Counted from the first letter of the stretch, positions 33,809-44,630 are shown. The stretch is 64,000 bases of DNA from Perognathus longimembris pacificus (GCF_023159225.1 NC_063171.1:9349886-9413885); one strand, 5' to 3'. Numbers and translations: made by a program. The notes: a model not told the origin generated them from the letters alone.

Positions 33809-33945
33809 GAGCAAACAAGAAAAAAGAAAGAAGAAGCCAGGGATAGTGCTCTACCCCTGAGTCCAAGGACCACCCCCCCCAAAAAAAAAGAAAGAACGAG
33901 AGAGAGAGACAGACAGAGACAGAGAGAGATATCTTTTGCTGTTGT
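33809..33945 (+). repeat. SINE 3'-module fragment with A-rich/GA tail
   Basis: 'CTTGAGCAAACAAG' then 'AGAAGCCAGGGATAGTGCTC' and 'CTGAGTCCAAGGACCACC' are the end of the ID-headed composite SINE, followed by A-rich and (GAGA)n/(GACA)n repeats. The head is absent. The fragment abuts the truncated 5' end of L1-A. Confidence 0.7.
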
Positions 33946-34384
33946 GAGAGCTAAGAAGGTAAAACAAATTTCTATTGATATTATTGATTCAGCTTCACTG
34001 TCTAATTCATATTATTTGCCCAGTCATTGAGTGTGTTATTACTAGTTCTGAAGCCATACATTCTTGTACTTATACATTTCCCCTTGGTTCTTTCATCAGA
34101 CACACAATCCAAGAAGCCCCTGAAAGAAGGTATAGGAAATGAAGCACACTTATTATTGGCTATTTTAGAAGGAAAATTGTACCTGTAAAGGAAATAGCAA
34201 CAGTAACAATAGTCCAGTGAGATTTCTAAATAACACTACCAGCTCTGGGCTAGAACAGCACTCCATTAAGAGCACAGTCAATGATTGCCGCTTGAATCAT
34301 GTTTGGCTAATCATGTTTGGCCTCATTTATTCTTTTGGTTTGCTTATTGAAATTGAATTTGTCTCATTCTCATCAAATCATAAA
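33946..34384. other. no gene or repeat recognised
   Basis: Anonymous sequence between SINE fragments. Confidence 0.4.
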
Positions 34385-34650
34385 GTAGCCAGGCACTGGT
34401 GGCTCATGCCAATAATCCTAGCTACTCTGGAGGCTGAGATCTAAGGATTGAGGTTCAAATCCAGCCTGGCAGGAAAGTCTGTGACACTCTTATCTCCAAT
34501 TAAACACCAGAAAAATGGAAATGGTGCTTTGATTCAAGTGGCACAGTGCTAGTCTTGAGCTGAAGAGTGCAGGGACAGTGCCGATGTTTGGAGTTCATGC
34601 CTCACAACTGACAAAAAAAGAAAAACAAAAAACAAAAACAAAAAAACTTG
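34385..34650 (+). repeat. B1/ID-like composite SINE, near full length
   Basis: Head 'AGCCAGGCACTGGTGGCTCATGCC', 'AATCCTAGCTACTCTGGAGG', linker 'TCTCCAATTAAACACCAG', shared 3' module, then an A-rich tail with (AAAAAC)n. This is one of the best-preserved copies of this family in the window. Confidence 0.92.
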
Positions 34651-34723
34651 TAAAGCAAAGTTTAATAATGGCTTCCAAAGGAAAGTGAAGATGCACCTAC
34701 TCATGGAAAATTAACAAAGTTTC

Positions 34724-34950
34724 TTTCTTTTTTCCTTCTTTCCTTCCTTCTTTTCTTTTTTCCTCCCTTCTTTCCTCCTTTCCTTCTTCTGTTCTCTGTT
34801 CCTTTCCTGTATTTGTTCTTTCTTTCCTGTTTCCTTCCTTTATTCATTTCTATCTCTTCCTTTCCATTCCTTCTCATTCTTTTCTTTCTCTCCCTTTCTT
34901 CTTCCCTATATATCACCTTCCTTTCCTCTTCTTTTCTTTCTTTCCATCTG
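34724..34950. repeat. pyrimidine-rich (TTCC/TTTC)n tract
   Basis: About 225 bp dominated by TTTCC, TTCC and CTTTC units on the plus strand. It opens a lysine/arginine/glutamate-rich minus-strand frame that is not a real gene. Confidence 0.9.
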
Positions 34951-35660
34951 ACCTCCAGCCAGCACAGGGTTTCCCTCCATGACAGAGACTAAGCCTGCTT
35001 TCCTCACTGACTTCATTGTCTCTCCAGTCTCCTCTCATTTGCAGGCTTATGTTTATCTTTAAAATCCCATCTTTAGTAGCTCTTAATCTCATCACTCAAC
35101 CATGCTATATTGCAATAAGATTGCAAATTCCTTCAATTCCATATGTTTCAAGATTTGTACAAATACTTTAAAGAAGTCAGTTACTTTGTTTTCCCTTATA
35201 AACCATGAGGATGTTTATCTTGGGAAAAAATTTTAGTTCAGATGTTTGTCAGATAGTTGCTTCCATAATTAAACTGTTTGATTAGTTTGAGAAATAGAAA
35301 TTATTTATCTGATTAATTGCTATAGTTCTTGACCTAGATTTTTAAAATCAGTACTATCTGATAACCACTTAACTGAAGAACATGTTGAAAAATATTTAAT
35401 AATGGATGATGTTTTTTGTAGATCAAAGTAGTTGCTTTATATGCACCTTCTTATCTTCCACTATAAAATGTTTATAAACACTGCATCTATCAAGGCTCTC
35501 TTTCCAGTACAATTAGAAAAAAATATCAAATAAGGCATAATGCATGTTTTTGGATTACAAAATACTTATTTCTTTTTTCTTCAATGGCCCTATAAATGTA
35601 TCTTAAAAGTCCTATGTAACAAGGAGCATTTTCTCTGCCAATATCCAGTGGAACACAAAT
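34951..35660. other. no gene or repeat recognised
   Basis: Anonymous AT-rich sequence. Confidence 0.4.
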
Positions 35661-36325
35661 AAAGCCACACTAAAGCTATCAGCACAAGCATGTTAATTGA
35701 AACATTGTTTACTAAAGCCAAAATATGTAATCAACCCAGATGCCCCTCAGTGGGAGAATGGATCAAGAAAATGTGGAATACATAAAGAATAGAATCTGAC
35801 TTATCCATCAGAAAGAAGGATATTGTACCATTCATAAGGAAATGGAAAGACTTGAAAAAAATATATTCTAAGTGAAGAAACATAGGTTTCATGGTTTCCC
35901 CTCATTTGTGGTAACTAGAATGAACCTCTACATCTACAAGTAAACACATTGGATGCTAAAACAAAACAAAGTACACTAGGATGTGATAAATTATCAGGTC
36001 TCTAGGCATTCACAGAGTGAGAGAAAAGGAGGATATTACTAAGAAAGGATCACAAAGGTGCAATAGCCATGTGCATCTGATCATATAAAGTAATATTTAT
36101 CAAAATAAAATGCTGGACAAATAAAGCTGTGGGACAAAAGGTGAACACATGCATCAGTGATACACACTAGACACTATGTTGAAAGTGAACTATGGGTAGG
36201 GACAAAAGGGGAAAACTGGAAAAGAGCAAGGGAAGCGGTGATATTGTTAAAAAAAAAAGAAATGTGTTCTTTATCTGACTTATGTAACTGTAACCTTTAC
36301 AATAATAATAAATAATGATTTTTAT
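35661..36325 (+). mobile_element. L1 3' end fragment (plus)
   Basis: Plus-strand ORF2 C-terminus: 'AAGCCACACTAAAGC', 'CAACCCAGATGCCCCTCAGTGG', 'GGATCAAGAAAATGTGG', 'TCAGAAAGAAGGATATTGTACC'. A 3' UTR follows with 'TAGACACTATGTTGAAAG', and the end is 'GTAACTGTAACC' plus (AAT)n. Similar in layout to 2820-3480. Confidence 0.82.
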
Positions 36326-36351
36326 TTTTTTCTACTTTCAAATGTTAGCTG

Positions 36352-39095
36352 TTTTTTTTTTTTAAGTAAGCAGTGGTATATATGTCATCTTCATAAATGT
36401 TTCTTTTGGGAACAGCTTCCAGAAAATGCACCTTTGGGAACTTTTGTTGTTTGTCCCAAAAACTGTCTGAGAATTTGATGAAGTTTCTTCCAAAAGAGAT
36501 GTAATATGCCTGGATGAAGTCAAAATAATCTGAAAAATAGATGTTTCCCAGTGGAAAGCCTTCGGTCTTTTCAAGTTCCTCAAATATGCCACTATATGTT
36601 ACTCTGCTCTAGGTGAAGAATAGATAACCAACTATCAACTGTGTGTTTCTCTCACCAAGTAAATCCTAGAAACACTGGTTACCATGCATCATTTCTTGCA
36701 GATAAACAGTATTCGTGTGATAAGCAGCCATCTAACTTGGATGTCTCTGGGAATTCCAATAGTATGACTGAGATGCGTAGTAAGCTCTCCAGTACTCCTC
36801 ATAATTCTGGTAGGAATCAGAAAAACTCAGATGTGTTTCTCTATGACAGTCATACCAACCATCTTTCTGGGGTTCTGTCTGTAATAGATAGGAAGAATGT
36901 CTGGTTAAGTTTCTCTGGCTTTGCTTAGATCTCTGGTTAGACCCTTTTTTATGCCTTGCCTTTATCTGGATTTCAGGTAACTCTCCTGGAGTAGGAATGT
37001 CATTGCCATTCAAAGATTGTTCCAAAGAGGTAAGGCCATCCACAGGAGTAGATTCAGAGTCTTTCAATTGAGCATCAGAAGAACCTTCTAAGTAGGACTC
37101 ATTTTCTTTGCTCTGGGAAGATGTCCTGGAGCTGTACGAATCACTGTCACTCTCTGAGTCTCCAGATTGGCTACTACTTGCCAACATCTGTACTCTATCT
37201 TCAGAAACTCTATTTCTCACAAAACCATTTTGAGGATTCACAGTCTGATCCCCAGGGCCTGTGTAGTGCCTGAAAATTTCCACAGGTTTCTCCAACCCCT
37301 CTTTAATACAGTGCTCATAATCTTCTACCAGTTCTGCAAAAGTCAAAGTATATGGCTGTTGGATCTTAAAGGATGACAAGAAATTTTGGGGAGTGACCCA
37401 AGTAAAGCTTCTTTGTCCTGATGCTGACTACTGGTGGAGTTTTCAAGGGATGTCTGAACAGAATTCTTCATTTGTTCTTCTAATTGTATGCCATGCCCTG
37501 GTTCTTTCGATGACACTGACTTTTCTATGATTCCACACTCTGAGTGGCTTTTCAAGGGAAATTTTCGTTTGGTATTTTTTGATTTGACTGATAGTATAGA
37601 TGATACAGAAGTATGCCTAGAGGAAGTCATGTGGTTACCATGAACTTTTGGAGTTTGAAATGTCCTCTCTACTTTTTGAGTTTGCTTTTTGGGTGATTGG
37701 TTTGGCACACTTGCTAAACCATACATATGCATAGCAGCTTTCATCTCTACATCCCAATCCAAACTTTCTTCCATCAGACCAGGAGCAACGGGATCTTGTA
37801 AAGGAAGAAGGTTGATAGTACATTTCTGGGCAATTTTCGTCATCATATTTTCTTCCTCTCCACGGGAACAGTAGGTCACTGTCATTCCCAATGTACCAAA
37901 ATGACCAGCTCTACCAATCCAATGCATGTATGTCTCCCAGTGCAATGGTACATCCAGATTGGCAACCAGATTCACCTTCTCAGCATCAATGCCACTTGAA
38001 GTCAAATCTGTAGAAATGAGAACTCTGCAGTGAAATTGCTTCAGCTTTGCCATGGCATCAAGACGCTGATTCGGATTCATGTTGCCTGATAGGCATTCAG
38101 CAGGAAAGCCTTTAGAAGAAAGAATATCAGCCAAATGTTGAGCTCTGCTGTACAAATTAGAAAAGACTAAAGCTTGATTAAATGGAATTCTGCTGAACAG
38201 TTTCTGTCAATGAAAACCCTTTTCTTCAAAAATCTTATGGGCTAAAGGATATGAACTGACAACTTTGTAATACTACTTCAGACCTATGAGACTTGGATTA
38301 TTGGAATTCAGTCTTACAAAAGTAGGATCTCTCATATATCTTGTCAAAGCATTAGCCAAAAACTCTCAGGGTAAGTAGCTGATACCGCCAATATCTGTTT
38401 ATGGGCAGGTAAGGAAGAAAAAATCCAATTTATTTGTTCCTGGAAGCTGCCTTCTTCTAAAAACTTATCAGCTTCATTGGGAATAAAAAGACGAATAGTG
38501 CCTGGATTCAAATAGTCAAGTTCTATGAGCTGCATAATTCTGCCAGGAGAGCCAACAGCAATATGACACTTTTTAAGTTTAGCTTTGTCTTGTGATAATG
38601 GAGTCCTTCCAATAAAGCCATGGCATTCTAAACCTTCCATTTTTATTCCAATGGATGTGATAACAGAATGTATCTGTACAGCAATTTCTCTTGTAGGAGC
38701 CAAAATCAAAATCTGTGTTCTGTAATTTTCAAGAATAAGAGAGTCCAAAGCAATGGTGGAGAATACACAGATTTTCCCAGTGCCAGGTTTAGCAAGAACA
38801 ATTAAGTGGAGTCCGCAGCGCCCCAGCGGGATGGCCTTGAGCTTCACTGGTGATGGCCTCTGGAAGCCCGCCGCCCCTCCAGCACTGTCCGCGACATCAG
38901 CAGCGTCTCGAAGTCTGCTGGCTCTGCCAGCAGCACATCCCCCGTGCGGGTCCACAGCCCGCCAATGTCGTGAGCGGTCCTCAGACTCCTCGAGGGACTG
39001 GGCTAGGCTACATGCTCCGCTGGCTGCCATCGAGGTCTCCAAGATCGCTAAGGTAGCCGGAGCTTCAAACGCCGCCGTCATGGTAGCCGCGCCCT
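36352..39095 (-). pseudogene. DDX20P: DDX20 (Gemin3) processed retropseudogene
   Basis: DDX20 is a DEAD-box helicase of the SMN complex that assembles spliceosomal snRNPs. On the minus strand the copy runs from ATG at 39081 through helicase core and C-terminal region to TAG at 36666, then about 300 bp of 3' UTR and a 12-base poly(A) (T-run 36352-36363). No introns are present, so it came from spliced mRNA. Damage: the N-terminal frame is disturbed (38880-38945 reads '[15 protein letters not shown]' only in a shifted frame); Walker A reads [12 protein letters not shown] became NEAD; motif VI HRIGRAGR became [14 protein letters not shown] became TSSGID. There is an apparent 2-bp AG insertion near 38365, stops near 38280 and 38215, an apparent 4-bp deletion near 37380, and an in-frame TAG (36732-36734) where Trp is expected, followed by the expected tail 'MAAYHTNTVYLQEMM'. 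The SAT motif survives. Comparisons are with the remembered human protein. Confidence 0.95.
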
Positions 39096-39164
39096 CAGAT
39101 AATAATGTTTTTTTTTTTGTTTTTTTTTAATTCAACAATGTTCTAATTGAACCAGGGGCCAGTG

Positions 39165-39400
39165 TTCTCACCTGTGATCCAATCTACTCAGGAGGCTGAG
39201 ATCTGATTATCATTGTTCAAAGCTAGCCTGGACAGTAAAGTTTGACAGACTTTTATCTTCAATTAGCTGGAAAAAAAAAAATCCAAAAGTGGAGCCCTGG
39301 ATCCAATGATAGAGTGCTAGACTTGAGCCAAAATGCTCAGGAACTCCACCCAGGTCCTGATTTCAAGTACCAAGACCTGCACCAAAAAAGGCCAATGTGA
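39165..39400 (+). repeat. B1/ID-like composite SINE (old)
   Basis: 'GGGGCCAGTGTTCTCACCTGTGATCC', 'CTACTCAGGAGGCTGAGATCTG', linker 'TTATCTTCAATTAGCTGG', then the diverged 3' module 'GAGTGCTAGACTTGAGCC' and 'CAGGTCCTGATTTCAAG'. It lies about 70 bp beyond the DDX20 copy. Confidence 0.82.
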
Positions 39401-39484
39401 CAAAATACATCCAAACAATTATTGTTTAAAATTATTCATTTTTAATTCTAATCCCATACCCCCAGCAGTAAATCTCATGTTCAT

Positions 39485-39775
39485 TTTTCTGAAGCAGTGG
39501 TATTGGGATTTGTACTCCGGGCCTTGTATTTACAAGGCAAGTGCTCTATCAGGCTGCCAGAGTTTTCTTGCTTTTCATGTTTCTGCTCACATTTATGCCC
39601 GTACCATAATAGATTGTAATCCTGTTTATAATTCCTGTGCATCTGGGATGGCAGACACCCATCCCCATGCTCAGCTTTTCTTCTCTTGTAATGAGATTTC
39701 GCCTGAACTTTTACCTTCATATCATATTCTTACAACCTCAACCTCTAAGTAGGTAGGATGAGCCACCACACACAG
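39485..39775 (-). repeat. old composite SINE (minus)
   Basis: On the minus strand: head near 39770-39720 ('TGGTGGCTCATCCTACCTAC' in essence) and an ID-like end near 39560-39490 ('GATAGAGCACTTGCCTTG', 'AATACAAGGCCCGGAGTAC'). The middle has drifted. A plus-strand frame of 139 codons across it is not a gene. Confidence 0.5.
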
Positions 39776-40117
39776 ACAGGAGTTAATTCTTAAACATCTT
39801 CCTCTGGTCAACTTGAAGGTTGCTTTCTAACTGGCTTAGTGCTTACTTTCTAAACCTCACAGTTCTAACATTTTTCCTTTTCAAGAGAGAAATATATTTC
39901 CATTTCATTGCTTCCTATATTCCTTATTATCTCCTTTCCCTGGGGAAATAATTACCTTGGTCAGCACTGGAGTGCAAGGATACAAAGTATGGAATCTTCA
40001 ACTTTTGGATCACACCTGTTTCTTCTGGCCAGAAGCCCTGAACTGGATACACTAATCGTTTAACATCTCTATTTCAACAGAATGGGAACATGAACATGTA
40101 GCCTACCTCTCTATTTA

Positions 40118-40120
<3 letters not shown>

Positions 40121-40159
<39 letters not shown>
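40121..40159. repeat. (GT)n microsatellite
   Basis: About 19 uninterrupted GT units at the left edge of an inverted L1. Confidence 0.95.
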
Positions 40160-40160
<1 letters not shown>

Positions 40161-40164
40161 TCTT

Positions 40165-41060
40165 ATACCTTCATTTTATTTTTATCTTTTTAATTTTTAT
40201 TTTATTGTAGGTGATGTACAGAGGGATTACAGTTACATAAGTTAAGGTTAGGACTACATTTCTTGTTGAATATTATTACCCCTCCATCATTTTCTCCTAC
40301 ATTCCCTCCCCACTCCCAACTCCCCTCCCCCCAAGTTGTAAAGTTCATTTCCAAGGATGTATCTTGTGAGTATCACTGTTGCATTTGTTCACTCTTTATC
40401 TCACTATTCTGTGATTCCCCTTCTCTTATCCAAGTCAGATAAACATATATACAAGATACAACATACCAGAATCAAAAACAGTGACAACAGAGGATAAACT
40501 AAAAAGGTGGCGGGGAGGGGGAGAATAGTACACTAAAAACAAAACAAAACAACATTTTGTTTCCATGTTTTGGAGTTCATTTCCATTAACCTCATTTTTA
40601 TAGTCATATATACATAGCTATTGAGCTATTAACAGATGCTGGCAGGGATGTGGCCAATAGGGAACTCTGCTACACTATTGATCAAAATGTAAACTTCAAC
40701 AACTCTGAAAAGCAGTATGGAGATTACTCAAAAGATTAAACATACAGCTACCCTATGATCCAGCAATCCCTCCTAGGCATTTAACAAAATGACCACAAAC
40801 AAGGCCACACTAAAGCACAACCACGTTCATTGCAGCATTATTTACTATAACTAAGATATGGAATCAACCCAGATGCCCCTCAGTAGAAGAATGGATCAGG
40901 AAAATGTGATATATATACACAATGGAATTCTATGCTTCCATCAGAAAGAATGACATCACCCTATTCTTAAGGAAATGGAAAGACTTGAAAAAAATATTAA
41001 GTGAAGTAAGCCAGTCCCGAAGAAATATAGGCTCCATGGTTTCTCTCATTTGTAATAATT
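40165..41060. mobile_element. 5'-inverted L1 (minus 3' UTR joined to plus ORF2 end)
   Basis: 40180-40632 is an L1 3' UTR on the minus strand: T-rich end, complement of the G-rich tract at 40300-40335, and the 'TACATAGCTATTGAGCTATT' counterpart of L1-D 60735-60757. From 40637 to 41060 the preceding L1 part reads on the plus strand ('GGGATGTGGCCAATAGGGAAC', 'GATGCCCCTCAGTAGAAG', 'AGTGAAGTAAGCCAGTCCC'), ending at the counterpart of L1-D about 60785. The two halves are adjacent in L1 coordinates (about 30 bp lost) but opposite in direction, as in twin-primed insertions. A short open frame only; non-functional. Confidence 0.75.
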
Positions 41061-41161
41061 AGTAAATGTCTATGATAGATCCTTTTAATTTATTTCAGTA
41101 GAGTTTTGTAATTTTGCCTCACCTACATCTTATATTTATTTTAGTAGATTTATATTTTGTG

Positions 41162-41193
<32 letters not shown>

Positions 41194-41200
41194 GTGTGTT
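41162..41200. repeat. (GT)n microsatellite
   Basis: GT units with one GC interruption, inside the ancient L1. Confidence 0.93.
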
Positions 41201-41639
41201 CTTACAGATTGTGTTCAGTGTTACTATTATATCCCACATGCTTATTGCTGATTTATAAGAAAGCAGCTGACTTCTGTCTAGTAAGATTGTGTCTTGAAAA
41301 ATGATAGAATTGCCTATTAGGTCCGAGAGGTAGTTTTGGCCAATTAAAAAATGTTTTCAATATTAGTCATTTCAGCTATGAACAAAGCAGCTTTATCTTT
41401 GTGGGAAGTTTCTTTTCTCTGGTTTTCATCTCATGCTATTGCATTTCACTCATAAAGTGTTGGATAGGAGTGACAGAGAGAGCAGCCTTCTCACATTCCT
41501 CTTCTTGGGAGGAAAGCATCCTAGGAACTGTGGGGATCTTTTGCCTTGTGGAAAATTCTCTTTGACAAGATGGAGGCTTTATCTCTGTTCTTAGTTCTCT
41601 GGGACATTTTTGTTTATTTGATTGATTGATTTTTTTTCT

Positions 41640-41875
41640 CCCTCATTCCAGGATTTGAATGCAGAAGCCAACTAACTCACTCTTCCTCAGATTGCCTGCT
41701 TGTGGCTGGTGCTCTGCCACTTGAGACATGCCTCCAGCCAGAGTTTTTGCTCCTCATTTTGGAAATTTAGTCTAGTGGATTTTTATGCCTGAGATGGCTC
41801 CAAACCAAGATCCTTCAGCCCTCAGCCTCCAAAGTATCTGGGATTACAGATCTGAGCCACCAATACCTGACTGGT
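41640..41875 (-). repeat. composite SINE (minus, old)
   Basis: Read from 41875 on the minus strand: 'TTGGTGGCTCAGATCTGTAATCCCAGATACTTTGG' in essence (B1-like head), a linker, then 'CAAGTGGCAGAGC' (41715-41727 complement) and a T-rich (poly(A)) end at 41628-41640. Inserted in the ancient L1. Confidence 0.78.
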
Positions 41876-41933
41876 TTGTTGTCAGTATTATAGGCAGTAT
41901 ATATAGGCAGTATTGGGTATTGGATTCTGTCAA

Positions 41934-41936
<3 letters not shown>

Positions 41937-41975
<39 letters not shown>
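41937..41975. repeat. (GT)n microsatellite
   Basis: About 19 uninterrupted GT units. Confidence 0.95.
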
Positions 41976-41980
<5 letters not shown>

Positions 41981-42580
41981 TCTTCTTTAGCTTGTTGACA
42001 TTATTGATGACATAAATTGATTTTTGAGGGTTTATCCTCCCTGGAATAACTAAGATTGTTCTCACATTGTTATAGTATATAATTCTTTATATACAATGGA
42101 AGATTTAATGTTTCATTGGAGGTTTTGTATCTACCACTGAGAGTGCTGGCCTGTAGTTTTCTTTTTTGTGAAGTTTCTATATGGTTTGGGTATTAGGGTA
42201 ATGTCATACTTACATATATTCTAAATAAGATTACAGCAAGTTGATAATATGTATTCCTAATTTCTTAGGATATAGTGACTATGCCAATTAAACCATGTAA
42301 ACATGATATTTTCTCATTTGGAAGTTTGTTAAGTGTTAATTCAGCTTCATTAGGGACACAAGCCCATTGAAATGTTATATTTTGAAAATTGTGATTAGTT
42401 TATCAATTTTAGGGGCACATTGTCATGATATTCATTTATTAACTTCTTAACTTGAGTGAAATTGTTGGGGACAGTACCCCCTTCACTCTGATGGTAGTAA
42501 TGCATTACTGCTCTCTCATTTACTTCATTAGCCTAAAAGGAGGTCTATCTTTTTTTAATCTTTCAAAAACAGCTATTGAA

Positions 42581-43170
42581 GAAACTAAATCCAGTAGGAG
42601 AGAAAAATGTCATGTATGATATTTTAACTTCAGATATTAGAACTACAGAAACTATACACAGAGAGTAACTCTTCACCAGAGAACAAAAGTCACAGTATCT
42701 GTTTGTGAAGTGAATATGATTGTTATAAATGAGAAGAGGGAACATGGAAATGCCCTGTCATAAGACATTTGTGCTATACATGAGATAGAAGAGTGTTACT
42801 TGAAAATGCAGTTGGGTTAAATATAAATGTGCATGTATAAATGCTTAGTTTTACAAAAACATAATGATATAATAGAAAAGAAAAGAAAATATAACCACAT
42901 AAATATGTTCAGTTGCAACCAAAAACAGCAAAAAACTAATAAAAGACAAAAAGAAGGTAAATCAAGGAAAAGAAAAGGCATTGAATAGGATACTATTAGT
43001 GGGTGTTAAGGAAAGTATATTGGTCATCACATTAAAAAGCAATTAAATACACAAATTAAATATTAGTAGAGATTAAATATCATACTCATTAAATATCCCA
43101 AGTAAAAGGTATAGATTGTCGGAATTTCTTTTGGAAAGATACAATTATATTATTTACAATAATTCCACCT
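42581..43170. other. no gene or repeat recognised
   Basis: AT-rich anonymous sequence. Confidence 0.4.
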
Positions 43171-43187
43171 AAAGTATAAAGACACAG

Positions 43188-43438
43188 GGCTGGGGATATG
43201 CTCTAGTGGCAAGCGTGCTTGCCTTGTATACATGAAGCCCTGGGTTCAATTCCCCAGCACCACATATACAGAAAATAGTCAGAAGTGGCACTGTGGCTCA
43301 AGTGGCAGAATGCCAGCCTTGAGCAAAAAGAAGCCAGGGACAGTGCTCAGGCCCTAAGTCCAAGGCCCAGGACTGGCCAAAAAACAACAACAACAACAAT
43401 AACAACAAATCAAAACCAAACAAACATAAAAAAACCCA
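43188..43438 (+). repeat. ID-headed composite SINE with 17-bp target duplication
   Basis: Starts 'GGCTGGGGATATGCTCTAGTGG' (A-box), with the B-box form 'GGTTCAATTCCCC', then 'CTGTGGCTCAAGTGGCAG' and the end 'CCAAGGCCCAGGACTGGC'. The tail is (AAC)n/A-rich. The direct repeat AAAGTATAAAGACACAG flanks it at 43171-43187 and 43439-43455. The B-box CG is already changed to CA. Confidence 0.94.
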
Positions 43439-43582
43439 AAAGTATAAAGACACAGATTAAAAGCAGTACTATATCAAAAAGGTAAATCATGTTAACATCA
43501 ATTTAAAAAGCTGGAGTATATGTATCCATTTGAGACCAAGCCAGTCTCACAGAAAGGAAAATTATCAGTAATTAAGAGGCTC

Positions 43583-43714
43583 ATGCCAGGTGCTGGTGTC
43601 AAATGCCTATAATCCAGCTACTCAGGAAGCTGATATCTAAGAATCAAGGTTGGAAGCCAGCCCAGGCATAAAAGTCCTTTAGATTCATCTCCAATAAACT
43701 ATCAAAAAGCCAAC
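43583..43714 (+). repeat. B1/ID-like composite SINE, 5' part (split)
   Basis: 'GCCAGGTGCTGGTGTCAAATGCC', 'GGAAGCTGATATCTAAG' and linker 'CATCTCCAATAAACTATC', then a break at about 43714. The missing 3' module is found at 44125-44226, so something of about 410 bp was inserted. Confidence 0.85.
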
Positions 43715-44124
43715 CAGGGACCCTGACAACTTCACCCCTTTATAGCAGGAAGCAACTCCAGAAAAAATGACCTCTGCCCACACCCCTAGCCCAGTACAAG
43801 TAGATATTAAACAACAAAGGGGAAAATGTTAGCATTACCTCCATCTCAGGTCCTCAGCCCCTCCCACTTCACATCACAGAGCAGCTTGTGGCTGACACCA
43901 AATGCATGAGTGGAATGCTCTCAACCCAAACCTGTACTTCATTCTGCCCTTCACAAAGAATTTTCCCAGGGTTCCTCCCAGTCCCACCTCTAGCCCTGTT
44001 TTAGGAGGATGTCCCTGGGTAGGTACAAGTGCCATTTTGCTCCCTCTCCCGTGGGAGAGCTGGCCTTGTCAGCCCCACTTATAAACCTCCTTCTTCTGTA
44101 AAAAAGAAAAAGAAAAGAAAAAGG
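43715..44124 (+). mobile_element. retrovirus-like 3' end (purine tract plus partial LTR) with A-rich tail, inside a SINE
   Basis: Within the insert 'ACAACAAAGGGGAAAATGTTAG' (near 43810-43831) looks like a retroviral polypurine tract followed by an LTR start TGTTAG. Downstream is U3-like sequence with 'CCCTCCCACTTCACATC' and a TATA-like 'CACTTATAAACC' near 44080. The block ends at 'CTTCTTCTGT' followed by an A-rich run (44099-44124). No complete LTR end CA is present. The A-rich end suggests insertion by reverse transcription of a transcript, not integrase. The alternative is the 3' end of an unidentified mRNA. No protein is encoded. Confidence 0.45.
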
Positions 44125-44230
44125 TAAAAGTGGAGCTGTGGTCAAGTAATAGAGATTTTGCCTTGAGCAAAAAAAAAAACTCAGGGACTGTATCCAGGCC
44201 CTGAGTTCAAGCTTCAGACTGGCAATGTGT
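44125..44230 (+). repeat. B1/ID-like composite SINE, 3' part (split)
   Basis: 'AAAGTGGAGCTGTGGTCAAGTAATAGAG', 'GCCTTGAGCAAAAA', 'AGGGACTGTATCCAGGCCCTGAGTTCAAGC' complete the SINE that begins at 43583. Confidence 0.85.
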
Positions 44231-44393
44231 ACCTATGCCTATTTTGAACCTGAGAGTGAAGTAAAAGGATAATGAATTTTAAAGCACAATTACAGAAAAG
44301 AGAGTGGCCCTTTGAGACCTTACAATTACTAACCATGTTAAATATTTGGTTAACGTACTTGGCATTTGGTAGGATAAATAAAAAATAATGCAA

Positions 44394-44618
44394 GGGGCTG
44401 GGGATATAGCCTAGTGGCAAGAGCACTTGCCTCGGGTATACATGAACCCCTGGGTTCAATTCCCCAGCACCACATATATAGAAAACGGCCACAAGTGGCG
44501 CTGTGGCTCAAGTGGTAGAGTGCTAGCCTTGAGCAAAAAGAAGCCAGGGACAGTGGTGCTCAGGCCCTAAGTCAAAGGCCCAAGACTGGCAAAAAAAAAA
44601 AAAAAAAAAAAAAAAATC
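44394..44618 (+). repeat. ID-headed composite SINE
   Basis: 'GGGGCTGGGGATATAGCCTAGTGG' through 'GGTTCAATTCCCC', 'GGCCACAAGTGGCGCTGTGG', the shared 3' module, and a 29-base A tail at 44590-44618. It lies head-to-tail with other copies. A possible short duplication TGCAAG flanks it (44388-44393, 44626-44631), not convincing. Confidence 0.92.
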
Positions 44619-44630
44619 AAAAACTGCAAG

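Larger units (their letters stand above)
41085..42580 (-). mobile_element. ancient L1 ORF2 fragment (minus), interrupted
   Basis: Highly diverged, but the order of ORF2 landmarks on the antisense strand is kept: 'AAGAAAGCAGCTGACTTCTG' (41250), 'GAGAGAGCAGCCTTCTCACATTCCTCTTC' (41475; the 'gggcatccttgtcttgttcctg' region), 'TGACATAAATTGATTTTTGAGG' (42006), 'GGCCTGTAGTTTTCTTTTTTG' (42148), 'TTTCAAAAACAGC' (42560). It is interrupted by (TG)n tracts at 41162-41200 and 41937-41975 and by a minus SINE at 41640-41875. An old family, probably L1M-like. Confidence 0.6.

Noticed and set aside
38753..39130. Plus-strand 125-codon frame over the DDX20 copy
   Set aside because: Antisense shadow of the GC-rich DDX20 5' coding region.
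36336..39149. Possible diverged target duplication of the DDX20 retrocopy ('TTTCAAATGTTAGCTG' versus 'TTCAACAATGTTCTAATTG')
   Set aside because: Too many differences and a poly(T)-rich spacer on one side; cannot be distinguished from chance by eye.
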